Counted from the stretch's first letter, positions 6,431 through 14,037 are shown. The stretch is DNA of 64,000 nt from a virus (IMGVR_UViG_3300036790_000048:62001-126000), one strand, 5' to 3'. Made by a program: numbers and translations. Notes: generated from the letters alone by a model not told the origin.

Positions 6431-6468
6431 CTAGTGTAACGCCTGACGACCGTCAGGTATTCCAGCTG
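6431..6468 (-). promoter_or_regulatory. Repeated promoter-like element P4
   Basis: Minus strand GGAAT (6463-6459), 18 bases, GTT (6440-6438), ACACTAGAC. Palindromic core CTGACGGTCGTCAG. GGAAT again lies in the final SWNT codons of the upstream gene (6453-6665). It reads toward the tRNA-like/hairpin leader of the 5903-6214 gene, giving a leader of roughly 220 bases. Confidence 0.7.
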
Positions 6469-6665
6469 GCGTGCGACTGCGTGAACCCGTGCGCCTGGGC
6501 GTGATGGCCGCAGAACGTCAGGTCGCCGGCCGTCACCGTCACGCGGAACGCCGCCGGTGCCTGGCACGCGTCGCACACCTCCGGGTTGTCCGGCGGTAGC
6601 TCGGTGACGAGCGCGCCCTTGCGCACAGGCACCTCAGCGACCTCTTCCGTCAGGTAAGCAGTCAT
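6453..6665 (-). CDS. Zinc-ribbon-type protein
   Basis: 70 residues from ATG at 6665 (ATGA overlap). Contains CDACQAPAAFRV followed about 20 residues on by CGHHAQAHGF, a C-x2-C...C-x-H-H arrangement like the small 'Cx2C...CxHH' zinc proteins frequent in actinophages. Ends in SWNT within promoter element P4. Function unknown. Confidence 0.7.
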   Translation of the reverse strand: MTAYLTEEVAEVPVRKGALVTELPPDNPEVCDACQAPAAFRVTVTAGDLTFCGHHAQAHGFTQSHASWNT

Positions 6666-6829
6666 ACCGTTCCCCCTTGGCATAGAACCTCATTCAGTAG
6701 GTCCGCGGCGGTGTCCGCCTCGGACTCGGTGAAGAACGCGAGATCGCCCCGGTACTCCTTCCGCTCGGAGTCCCAGACGCCGTACTTGCGTCCGTCCGCG
6801 GTCATCAGCGCCGTGAACCTGGCGGTCAT
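6662..6829 (-). CDS. 55-residue hypothetical protein
   Basis: ATG at 6829 and TGA at 6662, both in 4-base ATGA overlaps with neighbours. Sequence alternates basic and acidic residues (RFTALMTADGRKYGVWDSER, EADTAADLLNEVL), beta then helix. Coupling on both sides supports it as a real gene. No family recognised. Confidence 0.6.
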   Translation of the reverse strand: MTARFTALMTADGRKYGVWDSERKEYRGDLAFFTESEADTAADLLNEVLCQGGTV

Positions 6830-6954
6830 AGCGCCGCCGCAGCGAGCTGCCCCAGCTCGGCCGGGAGACCCGAGGTGTCGCCCTCGATGGCGTAGAGAAC
6901 GCGGTCAACGACGTTGCAGACGCTCTCGTGAACCCGGTGCAGGACGCTCAGCAT
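6826..6954 (-). CDS. 42-residue hypothetical protein, first gene after promoter element P5
   Basis: ATG at 6954 behind GGGGGAGAC; TGA overlaps the next ATG. Mostly helical (MLSVLHRVHESVCNVVDRVL). It heads the short operon 6826, 6662, 6453 directly below element P5. Function unknown. Confidence 0.6.
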   Translation of the reverse strand: MLSVLHRVHESVCNVVDRVLYAIEGDTSGLPAELGQLAAAAL

Positions 6955-6984
6955 GTCTCCCCCGATCCGGCCGCCCCCGCGGCC

Positions 6985-7028
6985 TTGCACTACGTATAAC
7001 CCTTGACGACCGTCAGGTATTCCAGCTG
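6985..7028 (-). promoter_or_regulatory. Repeated promoter-like element P5
   Basis: Minus strand GGAAT (7023-7019), 18 bases, GTT (7000-6998), ATACGTAGTGCAAGG. Palindromic core CTGACGGTCGTCAA. It directly follows the TAG of the tail-tube-like gene at 7030-8604 and separates late virion genes from the small-gene operon to its left. Confidence 0.7.
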
Positions 7029-7029
7029 G

Positions 7030-8604
7030 CTAGCTGCCCTGGAACTGGATGCCCGACAGCGCGCCGACCTGGTTGCCCGCCTGCGACACGATGCGCCCGA
7101 TCTGCTGCCGCCCCAGCGCGTTGCCGACCTCATCGACGCTGCTGAACACCACCGTGCCGCTGTAGCTCACGCCCAGGCCAGTCTTGTAGACCGTGCCGGT
7201 GAAGTCCATGACCGCCAGCTGGACCGCGTACAGCACGAACACCAGCGCCCGCGAGTGGCCGTACCCGTCCCGTGACTGCATGCGGAACGCCATGGGCACC
7301 GCCTTGCGGTTGTGCTGGTACTGCGTCCACAGTGGCATCGCGTAGTAGTCCAGCGGGCTCGCGCCGAAGCTGGAGATCGACAGCCCAGTCATGGACGCCA
7401 GCGTCGTGAACGGCAGGAACCCCTCGGTCACCTGCAGCGCCGCCTTGTTCAGGTTGACCCACATGCCGTAGTGATAGTCATCTGACATCAGGTCCGTGAC
7501 CGTCATGTCCGGCGTGATGGTGATCTGCTGCGCGGCATATAGCTGCCCGCTCTCGACTCCGGTCGCGCCGTTCAGCATGGCCGCCCGGTCGAGGCTGAAC
7601 CCTTCCATCAGCGGGCCGAAGTTGCCCAGCGACGGGTATTCAGCCAGGGGCGGGTACAAGCTGAACTCGCTGCCGGTGCCGAACTCGAACTGCGTCGGCA
7701 GGCGCACCAGCGGCGGCGGCACCGACCCCTCAACGCCAGCGCCCGCGTCCGTGCTGCCGAGGTCGTGGTACACCTGCGTAATTACGCCAGTGGCGTCCGT
7801 GCCGTGCCCGGTGTCGGTCGAGAACATGAACAAGGCCGCGCCCGTCCCAGTCGCGCCCCTGATCAGCTCCAGGCCCGTCCCAGCGTCCGATGACGGCACC
7901 CGCGCTTTAACCGTCACGCCGCTCGTATCTCCGCCGGTACCGGTGTCAGCACTGCTGATGGGAACGTCGGCGTTCTGGATCTCCATGGCCGACAGTGCCC
8001 AGTTGGCCGCGCCGCTGACCGTCCACCCCAGGTTCTCAGCCGAGGCAGTGCCCGTCAGCGACCGCCCGGCCAGGTGACAGGTGGGGATCTCGGAGATGTT
8101 GTACGTATGGCTGGGGAACGTGGTGCTCAGCGGCGTCACCGTCGCCTGCTGGGCGTCCATCAGAGCCGCGATGTAGACCGTGGACAGCTTGGACCCCGGC
8201 GTGATCGGCTCCTGCGGGACGCGCGAGTAGCCGTTGTTGTTCACCTTCTGCCCGGACTGTGTGCTCGTGCAGCCGTTCAGCACCCGCGGCGTCAGGTGGA
8301 TGACGCACTCCTGCCCCGATGAGTCCGTCGCGGTCATGGTGATACTGCCAGGGGCCGACGTCAGGTACGTGTAGTAGATGGCCGACAGCAGCCGCCCGTT
8401 GGCACGCGACGGGCCGAGCGTCCAGGTGTGGCTGCCGCTATCAGACACAGACAATGACGGTGCGCCCGCGCTCTGCGTGTACGCCGTGACCAGCGCCAGC
8501 ATCAGCGACTTGCCAGGCGGGCTGAACTTCAGCGTCACGCATGACGGGCTGACGCCGACGCCGTGCACCTCGCCCGGCTGTGATATGTCCTCAGTGATCG
8601 GCAC
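7030..8604 (-). CDS. Tail-tube-like protein with decorated N-terminal half
   Basis: 524 residues. The C-terminal about 200 align by eye with the tail tube protein at 37579-38208: EGFSLDRAAML, DYYAMPLWTQYQ, RVLV-type FVLYAVQL, SYSGTVVFSS, IGRIVSQ against EGFSLSHAAIL, DYYGLPLWTLNS, FVLYRVQF, SLAGRALMSL, LGRMISK. The N-terminal about 320 residues are beta-rich and end in four D-[AT]-G-x-G-x-[DE] motifs also seen in the protein at 144-719. So this is a paralogue fused to an accessory domain, probably a tail decoration or second tube-end protein. GTG start at 8604 behind GGGAGG. Confidence 0.8.
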   Translation of the reverse strand: MPITEDISQPGEVHGVGVSPSCVTLKFSPPGKSLMLALVTAYTQSAGAPSLSVSDSGSHTWTLGPSRANGRLLSAIYYTYLTSAPGSITMTATDSSGQECVIHLTPRVLNGCTSTQSGQKVNNNGYSRVPQEPITPGSKLSTVYIAALMDAQQATVTPLSTTFPSHTYNISEIPTCHLAGRSLTGTASAENLGWTVSGAANWALSAMEIQNADVPISSADTGTGGDTSGVTVKARVPSSDAGTGLELIRGATGTGAALFMFSTDTGHGTDATGVITQVYHDLGSTDAGAGVEGSVPPPLVRLPTQFEFGTGSEFSLYPPLAEYPSLGNFGPLMEGFSLDRAAMLNGATGVESGQLYAAQQITITPDMTVTDLMSDDYHYGMWVNLNKAALQVTEGFLPFTTLASMTGLSISSFGASPLDYYAMPLWTQYQHNRKAVPMAFRMQSRDGYGHSRALVFVLYAVQLAVMDFTGTVYKTGLGVSYSGTVVFSSVDEVGNALGRQQIGRIVSQAGNQVGALSGIQFQGS

Positions 8605-8636
8605 AGCGCGGCCTCCCTGGGCTCAGCCGCGTGCCC

Positions 8637-9416
8637 CTAGCTGATGGTGAACGTGGTGGAGAAGACCCAGCTGGACCCGGACGCCTTGGTGCCGAGCGCG
8701 ACGCCGGTCTTGTGGTTGACCATCGCGTTGCTAGACGCGGTGGCGAACGGCGATCCCGACGTAGCGGTGAGGTTGTCGCCCGCGGTGACCAGGCCGCGGC
8801 CGGTCGCCCAGCACCACTCGTTCCACGCGAAGTTGGCGTTGGCCGACGCGTAGGTGGACGTGCCCACCAGGACGCCGTTGGTGGTCGTGGTGGCCAGCAC
8901 GGTGGAGTCGAAGATCTGGTAGTACGCGCCGACCGCCGTGCCGTTGCCCAGCAACGCCGTGTCCGAGGTGGCCGGTGTCGAGGTGCCGGTGCCGACACCG
9001 CACACCGGCGTCGCCGTGGTGACACCGAGCGGGTTGATTGCCGTGCCAGTGAGACCCATCCACAGTGACACCAGGTTCGTGAGGCCCTGCGCCACGAAGA
9101 TGTTGCCCGCGTTGGTGACCTCGCCGTCCTCCGGGCCGCGCGGGAAGTACCGGTCGAACTCGGCCCCGGTCAGCTTCAGCACCGGCTTGCGGCTGCCCTT
9201 CAGCAGCGACCGCACGTCCCGGCCGCGCCGGTTCGACACATCAGCCTCGAACCTCCGCATGGCGTACGCGGTCTGGTCGGGCGAGTACTTGGCGACGTGG
9301 GCGATCGAGAAGCCGGTAGCCCCCTGCACGTCAGCCCCGATGTCCATCCGGCCGCGCCTCACGCCAGCCTTGTACGCCTGCTGGATCTGAGCGATGTCAT
9401 CCTTGGTCAGTGGCAT
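8637..9416 (-). CDS. Minor tail-type structural protein
   Basis: 259 residues from ATG at 9416 (GGGAGAG site). A GTG at 9443, six bases after the CCGATAG motif, is an alternative leaderless start. The N-terminal third is helical and basic. The rest is Thr/Ala/Gly-rich beta sequence with FAWNEWCWATGRGLVTAGDN, a W-N-E-W pattern typical of actinophage minor tail proteins. No enzymatic motif. Role in tail tip or fibre is inferred from composition and from the neighbouring tail-like protein. Confidence 0.65.
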   Translation of the reverse strand: MPLTKDDIAQIQQAYKAGVRRGRMDIGADVQGATGFSIAHVAKYSPDQTAYAMRRFEADVSNRRGRDVRSLLKGSRKPVLKLTGAEFDRYFPRGPEDGEVTNAGNIFVAQGLTNLVSLWMGLTGTAINPLGVTTATPVCGVGTGTSTPATSDTALLGNGTAVGAYYQIFDSTVLATTTTNGVLVGTSTYASANANFAWNEWCWATGRGLVTAGDNLTATSGSPFATASSNAMVNHKTGVALGTKASGSSWVFSTTFTIS

Positions 9417-9454
9417 GGTCTCTCCCGCGGTCTCCGAAGTCACCCGTCCCTATC

Positions 9455-9474
9455 GGAAGTACGGCAGCACTTCC
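9455..9474 (+). promoter_or_regulatory. Inverted repeat upstream of the orphan antitoxin gene
   Basis: GGAAGT (9455-9460) and ACTTCC (9469-9474) form a perfect inverted repeat with an 8-base spacer, 20 bases before the ATG at 9494. Phd/YefM proteins bind such palindromes to repress themselves. A possible -10 (TAGCCT, 9481-9486) ends 7 bases before the ATG, implying a leaderless transcript. Confidence 0.45.
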
Positions 9475-9493
9475 TTAAGCTAGCCTGTAGCCC

Positions 9494-9712
9494 ATGAGCA
9501 TGAACACCTACACCACCGAAGCCGCCCGCGCCCACCTCGGAACGATCATCAGCGACGCCGCCGCAGAGTCGCCCTCGCTGATCACCTACCACGGCATGCC
9601 CGCGGCCGTCGTCGTCAGCTGGGAGTGGTACCAGTACGTCCGGCCGACCCTGCTCAAGGCCGTCATCCAGTCGTCGGACGGAGCCAAGGGCAGGGACTCG
9701 CACACCGGCTAG
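9494..9712 (+). CDS. Phd/YefM-type antitoxin-like protein, orphan, plus strand
   Basis: 72 residues, one of only two plus-strand genes. The sequence TEAARAHLGTIISDAAAESP, then LITYHGMPAAVVVSWEWYQY, matches the Phd/YefM N-terminal DNA-binding fold (x-A-R-x-x-L-x-x-I ... I-T-x-H-G-x-P-A-A-V-x-V-S-x-x-x-Y). No toxin frame is adjacent. Its stop TAG shares the palindrome CTAG (9709-9712) with the stop of the convergent minus-strand lysin. Likely a moron: self-transcribed, expressed independently of late genes, perhaps neutralising a host or competitor toxin. That role is inference. Confidence 0.8.
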   Translation: MSMNTYTTEAARAHLGTIISDAAAESPSLITYHGMPAAVVVSWEWYQYVRPTLLKAVIQSSDGAKGRDSHTG

Positions 9713-10731
9713 TTGGTGTCGAACGTGGCCTTAGCGAACACGTCCTTGCCGAGGTGCTCGCCGCCCTCGCCCGACGCGCTCAGGTGCACCGTGTAGCCCT
9801 TGACGTTCCGCTCCAGGCCGCCGCCCTCCCACGTCACCGCGTCCCCGGCGATCGAGCTGCGCGGGTACTTGGACGTGCCGGTGCCAGCCAGGTTCGCCGC
9901 CGTGGTCGGCCCCGGCTTGTAGATCCACACGACGTAGTGATCCGGGATGGGGTGGCCGCCGAGGTTGCGCACCCAGTTCAGCCGGACGCTCGTCTCCCCG
10001 CCGGTCGCGGTCAGGTGCTGCGGAGCCGGGTAGCTCCAGGCAGCCGGGGCCGGTGGCTTGGGCGGCGTCGGCGGAGCAGGCGGCTTGACCGCGGCGAACA
10101 TGTACGCGTAGAACGCGTCACTATCGTACGCGCTGATGCTGTCGTACTGGGTGGCGTCCGCCTGCGGGTAGCCGCACGTGGCCGGGGAGCAGATGTGCTC
10201 GCCAATCCAGTGCGCGCTCCAGATGTAGTACGTGTCCCGCGCGAACCCGGCCCCGCTCAGCGCGTTGATGACCGCCTGCGTGTCCCCGGCCGAGCAGTAG
10301 TACGTCGGCCTGGTGATCTCGCCGGTGAAGTGGATGCGCTGGAAGGACGGAGCCGCCGATGGGCTCGCGTTACCGGGCTCGATGTCCAGCACCGCGCTCC
10401 CGCTGGTCACGGCCGGGGTGATCGACACCAGCCGCGCGCCGCTCTTGAGGAACCGCGCCACCAGCTCCTGCCAGTTGGCGAACCCGCCGAAGTTGTACCC
10501 CGCGTAGACAGCCAGCCCGGCCGTCAGCTCGGACACCTGCGTGGAGTCCTGCCCGAACAGCACCGCCGCCGACGTGCTCAGGTCCGTCGTAACGACCGAG
10601 TACGCAGCCGGCGCGAGCAGCCCGCCGCGCTTCAGCCGCCAGCTCCTGCTGAGCAGCGCCGGGTTGGGAGCCGCGAACGGCCTCCCAGAGTAGTCAAGCT
10701 CCGGGTGGACCGGAGGGCTAATCGTCGTCAT
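9709..10731 (-). CDS. GH25/Rv2525c-like (DUF1906-type) lysin with FN3-like C-terminus
   Basis: 340 residues from ATG at 10731; a TTG six codons upstream is an alternative. Residues about 10-220 resemble the glycoside-hydrolase-like TIM-barrel domain of actinobacterial Rv2525c and phage lysins: ELDYSGRPF at the start, SGSAVLDIEPGNASP carrying the acidic pair, then DTYYIWSAHWIGEHICSP and DATQYDS. A Pro-rich linker (PPAPPTPPKPPAP) leads to a C-terminal fibronectin-III-like domain. Probably cleaves peptidoglycan, either as endolysin or as a virion-associated enzyme; there is no signal peptide. It lies about 30 kb from the other lysis genes. Confidence 0.7.
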   Translation of the reverse strand: MTTISPPVHPELDYSGRPFAAPNPALLSRSWRLKRGGLLAPAAYSVVTTDLSTSAAVLFGQDSTQVSELTAGLAVYAGYNFGGFANWQELVARFLKSGARLVSITPAVTSGSAVLDIEPGNASPSAAPSFQRIHFTGEITRPTYYCSAGDTQAVINALSGAGFARDTYYIWSAHWIGEHICSPATCGYPQADATQYDSISAYDSDAFYAYMFAAVKPPAPPTPPKPPAPAAWSYPAPQHLTATGGETSVRLNWVRNLGGHPIPDHYVVWIYKPGPTTAANLAGTGTSKYPRSSIAGDAVTWEGGGLERNVKGYTVHLSASGEGGEHLGKDVFAKATFDTN

Positions 10732-10847
10732 GGCCGTACCTATCGGCAACCCCGTCCGGGCTGTCCGCGTCCCGCGCCGCCGGTGACCATCTGCCGCCTG
10801 ACCACGCCCACCGGCACCAGCAGTAGCCAGGGTGGCGCGGGTCGTGC

Positions 10848-11471
10848 CTAGACACCCAGCTCCCCCGCCACCTCCGCCGCCGCAGCGGCGATGTCATCGT
10901 CCTCGCGCACCTTGATGATCCCCCAGCCGAGAACGTCCCCGATCTGCGTGGTGCGCAGCCGCGCCCGCAACAGCCCCCACGCCTTGTGCACGTGAACCTC
11001 GGGGAACTGCGTCGCCGCCACGTCGTGCATCATGATCAGGCCGCCAGCCCGCACCATAGGCCCGTACGCGCCGAGGTCAGCCAGCACCCCCTCCAGGTGG
11101 TGATCGCCGTCGATGACCAGGATGTCCAGCTTCTCGAGGCCGATGCTGTCCCGCAGCCAGTCGATCTGCCGCTGGTCGTGGCTGTCCCCGTAGCGCACGA
11201 ACGCCCCGTGCTCCTCGCACCGCGCGCCGCCCGAGTCGGCGTTGGCCTCCAGGGTGATCCCGTACACCTCCGGGCACACCCGCGTCCACGCGAACAGCGT
11301 GCCTCCGCGGTCGCACCCGATCTCTGCCATCACCCGCGGCCGCTCGGCCATGACCAGCGCCAGAGCCTCGCGCATCTCGCCGTAGTTCTGCGACGCGCCC
11401 AGCTTCATCGCCTGCGCCGAGATCGCCGCCGCAGCGCCGACGTTCCGTATCGTGCGCGAGATCGACGTCAT
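10848..11471 (-). CDS. Class I SAM methyltransferase, CmcI/Methyltransf_24-like
   Basis: 207 residues from ATG at 11471 (ATGA overlap). SAM-binding motif I is VMAEIGCDRGGTLFAW; acidic motif follows at YGITLEANAD; ILVIDGDHHLEGVLADL and GGLIMMHDV match motifs of the cephalosporin hydroxylase/rhamnosyl O-methyltransferase group. Substrate unknown; small-molecule, glycan or virion-protein O-methylation are possible. Upstream neighbour is a membrane-tailed protein of unknown role. The 100 bases after its stop hold no convincing gene. Confidence 0.75.
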   Translation of the reverse strand: MTSISRTIRNVGAAAAISAQAMKLGASQNYGEMREALALVMAERPRVMAEIGCDRGGTLFAWTRVCPEVYGITLEANADSGGARCEEHGAFVRYGDSHDQRQIDWLRDSIGLEKLDILVIDGDHHLEGVLADLGAYGPMVRAGGLIMMHDVAATQFPEVHVHKAWGLLRARLRTTQIGDVLGWGIIKVREDDDIAAAAAEVAGELGV

Positions 11472-12193
11472 CCGATCACCATCGCCAGCGACATGACCGT
11501 GAACACGACCGCCAGCACAGCGACCGCGAGCATGGCCGCCGACTTGTCCGACCTCCTGCGCCGCGGCCACCCGAAGTCGCTCGCCAGCGGCGGCGTCTCC
11601 ATGGTCACCGCGGCCAGCATCGCGTCCCGCTTGTCGTCAGTGGGGTCCACGACGTACGCGTCCCGCGCCTTGCGCCAGCGCCAGTACTCCTCGGCCCCGC
11701 CGTCCACGCCGCCAGCCGGGCCGATGTACCACGGCGACTCATAACCAGCCTCGCCCAGCCGCCTGATCATGCCCATCTCGATCAGGCGCAGCTCCGACTC
11801 CCGCTTCTCAGCGTAGACCGCATCCCCGTTCTCGTCCGCGCCGACGATCTCGCTGTCCGGCCTGCCCTCGTGATGCTGCACCGTGCTGGCCGGCGGCCGC
11901 TCAGGCTCGCTGATGACATACGTGCCGACCTCGACGTCCTCGTGCTGGTGCACCACGTTGCCGAGGTAGAACCCCTGCGCCGCGATATCCGACGCCATGG
12001 TCCCGAACGCCGCCCACACGCCCGGCGTCTCGCCGGTCAGAAGGCGGTTCTCCGACGCCAGCCGGAACGGGTTGTCCTCGCGGTCCCACCGCCGGTGATC
12101 CTGGTAGTCCCAGGCCCGCATCCGGTCCCGCTCACTCGCCAGAGCCATCCGCAGCATCTCGATCTCGCGCTGCCTGTCCCAGCTGAAGCTCAT
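11468..12193 (-). CDS. Hypothetical protein with C-terminal membrane anchor
   Basis: 241 residues. Helical, charged N-terminus (RQREIEMLRMALASERDRMR), a central soluble region, a basic stop-transfer-like stretch PRRRRSDKSA and a final hydrophobic helix MLAVAVLAVVFTVMSLAMVI, giving a tail-anchored membrane protein. ATG at 12193 with AGGAGAGGGCA site. Coupled to the methyltransferase gene. No family recognised. Confidence 0.65.
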   Translation of the reverse strand: MSFSWDRQREIEMLRMALASERDRMRAWDYQDHRRWDREDNPFRLASENRLLTGETPGVWAAFGTMASDIAAQGFYLGNVVHQHEDVEVGTYVISEPERPPASTVQHHEGRPDSEIVGADENGDAVYAEKRESELRLIEMGMIRRLGEAGYESPWYIGPAGGVDGGAEEYWRWRKARDAYVVDPTDDKRDAMLAAVTMETPPLASDFGWPRRRRSDKSAAMLAVAVLAVVFTVMSLAMVIG

Positions 12194-12215
12194 TGCCCTC
12201 TCCTGAAAGTAAGGT

Positions 12216-12251
12216 GCCCCGGCCGCGATACGGGGGGTACGCGACCGGGGC
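12216..12251. terminator. GC-rich hairpin in the gap before the 11468-12193 gene
   Basis: Twelve-base arms 12216-12227 and 12240-12251 pair with one mismatch around a 12-base loop. On the minus strand it is followed by CACCTTACTTT, only a weak U tract. It lies in a 100-base gap, so a leaky terminator or RNA-processing site is plausible. Confidence 0.35.
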
Positions 12252-12294
12252 CGCCGCTGAGGTTACGGGGGCCACCCCTGCGGCGTTCTCCTAT

Positions 12295-12867
12295 TTATAC
12301 CCTGCCGCCGTTGGCCAGCAGCACCCGCAGCCGCGTGATCAGCCGCATGACCTCCAGCTCCCGCGCCGTGGCCCACCCGTGCGCGATGCGCTCGTTCATG
12401 CTATCGAGGTCGCGCTCCAGCGACGCCTTGACCAGCCGCCCCAGCAGGTCCTCCCACGACGGGATGCTATGGTGCTGCCTGATCTCGGCCCCGCCGCGCT
12501 TCTCGATCTCCTCGCGGTAGAACTGCGCGTACATCCCAGGGTGAATCCGCCGCAGCCGCGCCAGCGCCTCAGCCCTCGCCAGCCCGCGGACCCGGACCGC
12601 CTGCAGAGCCTCCGGCCGCCGGGTGTACTCGCGCCGCCACGCGGTGGCGGCCTCAGCGCACCCGCAGTCGCCCTCGATGGGGAACATCCACTTCCCCGCC
12701 CGCTCGCGCAGATGGCGGCTGTAGCCCTGGTAGGTGCCGTGCGTGACCCGCGCCCCGCGCGGCCTGAACACCCGGCTGCACTTGCGGCACTTGACCTTGC
12801 CCGGTCCAGCCGGACGCCGTTCCTTGAGCGGGTGCGGGCACCGGCCCTCCCCCTGCTTGGCCGTCAC
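12295..12867 (-). CDS. Zinc-ribbon DNA-binding-type protein
   Basis: 190 residues from GTG at 12867 (GTGA overlap with the RHH gene). N-terminal zinc motif CPHPLKERRPAGPGKVKCRKC, then HGTYQGYSRHLRERAGKW and GDCGCAEAATAWRREY. This C...CxxC...H-G-T-x-x-G-Y...C-G-C-A layout is familiar in actinophage and actinobacterial proteins of unknown function. The C-terminal half is helical. It is the second gene of an RHH regulator operon, so a regulatory or accessory role is likely. Confidence 0.7.
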   Translation of the reverse strand: MTAKQGEGRCPHPLKERRPAGPGKVKCRKCSRVFRPRGARVTHGTYQGYSRHLRERAGKWMFPIEGDCGCAEAATAWRREYTRRPEALQAVRVRGLARAEALARLRRIHPGMYAQFYREEIEKRGGAEIRQHHSIPSWEDLLGRLVKASLERDLDSMNERIAHGWATARELEVMRLITRLRVLLANGGRV

Positions 12868-13664
12868 GGCTCGATCCCCCCGCGCATCGGCAGCTCAGGC
12901 TGTTCCCAGTCGCTCCGGAACTCGCGCCCGTCGTCAGTGGTGTGCGTGAACGGCGGGCCGCCGACGACTCCTCCAGGCGCGAACGACACGCCAGGGACGT
13001 CCGGGTGAACCGCGGCCCACTTGCGGTCGGTCTCGGCCTTGTCCGCAGCCAGGTTGCGGATCGCCTCAGCGTCGGCCGCCACGTCCATATGACCCGTCAT
13101 GGTGCCGTGCACCTCGAACTCCGGAGCACCTGACACCAGGTGCGCGTAAGCCGGGGAGTCAGTCTCGCACCCCGGCCCGTAGCGCTCCTCGATGTCCGCC
13201 GTCATGGCAGCCCTGCGCTCAGCGCCGTCGTCCTGCTCTATCTTCACCAGCCGGTAGTCCCCCGCCTGCAGGCCCGACGCCGCCATCGTCATCAGCGACT
13301 GCAGCTGCGCCGTAAGCTCCGCTTTCGGGACGATGACGTAGCCCTGGTCGCGCAGCAGCCCCAGCAGCGTGCCGAGCTGCTCGGTGGCCGTGTTCACCGC
13401 CTTGCCGGTCTCCTCGGTGGCGTGGCAGACGTCCAGGTTGGCGTCCCGCACGCGCTGCGCCGACTCGACCAGCGCCTCGACCTGCTGCGTCACGTGGTCA
13501 GGCAGCGCCAGGTTGATCTCGGTCGCGGCCATCGGCGGAGTAAGCCCCGGCAGCGGCCCTCCCGCGTCCAGCCCCCGTCTCACCAGCTCGGCCAGGCTGA
13601 CCCCGGTCGCTTTCCACCGCTCCACGATGTCATCGTTCAGGTAGACGCTGGTCTTGAGTGGCAT
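12864..13664 (-). CDS. Ribbon-helix-helix (RHH) regulator with coiled-coil/effector C-terminus
   Basis: 266 residues from ATG at 13664 (GGGGAGCTT site). Residues 3-30, KTSVYLNDDIVERWKATG then VSLAELVRRGLDAG, fit the beta-strand plus two helices of CopG/Arc-type RHH repressors. The middle (VTQQVEALVESAQRVRDANL) is helical; the C-terminal 150 residues are unrecognised. A near-perfect inverted repeat at 13679-13703 just upstream suggests autorepression. It probably regulates the gene cluster to its left. Confidence 0.7.
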   Translation of the reverse strand: MPLKTSVYLNDDIVERWKATGVSLAELVRRGLDAGGPLPGLTPPMAATEINLALPDHVTQQVEALVESAQRVRDANLDVCHATEETGKAVNTATEQLGTLLGLLRDQGYVIVPKAELTAQLQSLMTMAASGLQAGDYRLVKIEQDDGAERRAAMTADIEERYGPGCETDSPAYAHLVSGAPEFEVHGTMTGHMDVAADAEAIRNLAADKAETDRKWAAVHPDVPGVSFAPGGVVGGPPFTHTTDDGREFRSDWEQPELPMRGGIEP

Positions 13665-13678
13665 AAGCTCCCCCTACG

Positions 13679-13703
13679 GTATGTCAGTACGTGTACCGCA
13701 TAC
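13679..13703. promoter_or_regulatory. Inverted-repeat operator upstream of the RHH gene
   Basis: GTATG-N3-GTAC-GT-GTAC-N2-CATAC: two nested palindromes sharing a centre to within half a base. It lies 15 bases above the RHH start and next to a TATAAG box on the minus strand (13709-13704). This fits an RHH tetramer site that occludes RNA polymerase. Confidence 0.5.
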
Positions 13704-13711
13704 TTATACCG

Positions 13712-13873
13712 CTAGAAGCCGTCTTCAGGCACCAGGTCGGCCAGCGGCATCCCGAAGTAGTTGCACAGCATCGTGTCGAGGGCGTTGGCGTACTCGGTGG
13801 TCTCGGCGCACTCGTCACTCGCGTACGCACTACGAGCGGCCACGTACAGCCGCCTCAGCTCGGCCTTGGTCAC
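13712..13873 (-). CDS. 53-residue hypothetical protein
   Basis: GTG at 13873 overlaps the previous TGA. Helical, with YVAARSAYASDECAETTEY in the middle. Ends above the RHH operator. Coupled to the zinc-ribbon peptide upstream. Function unknown. Confidence 0.55.
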   Translation of the reverse strand: MTKAELRRLYVAARSAYASDECAETTEYANALDTMLCNYFGMPLADLVPEDGF

Positions 13874-14037
13874 CGCGCCACGCGGACGCTCTGGTGGCCC
13901 ATGGCCGTCACCGTGACGATGCGCAGGCAGTCCGGGCACCACACCCGCTCGCCCAGCACCGGGTGCCCGCTCGCGCCGAACACGCGCACGTGGCTGCAGT
14001 CGAACCGCACCGGGTACCTTGTCCTCTTTGCCGTCAT
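13870..14037 (-). CDS. 55-residue zinc-ribbon peptide
   Basis: ATG at 14037 and TGA at 13870, both in 4-base overlaps. Contains FDCSHVRVFGASGHPVLG and VWCPDCLRIVTVT, a C-x-H...C-x2-C zinc ribbon. One of a run of small coupled genes from 15032 down to 13712. Confidence 0.65.
   Translation of the reverse strand: MTAKRTRYPVRFDCSHVRVFGASGHPVLGERVWCPDCLRIVTVTAMGHQSVRVAR

Noticed and set aside
9713-10731. Toxin partner for the Phd-like antitoxin
   Set aside because: The adjacent frames are a convergent lysin and an upstream tail gene; no Doc, RelE or PIN-like product is present, so it is called an orphan.
10732-10847. 25-codon GTG frame before the lysin gene
   Set aside because: Arg/Gly-rich, no ribosome binding site, and too short to support.
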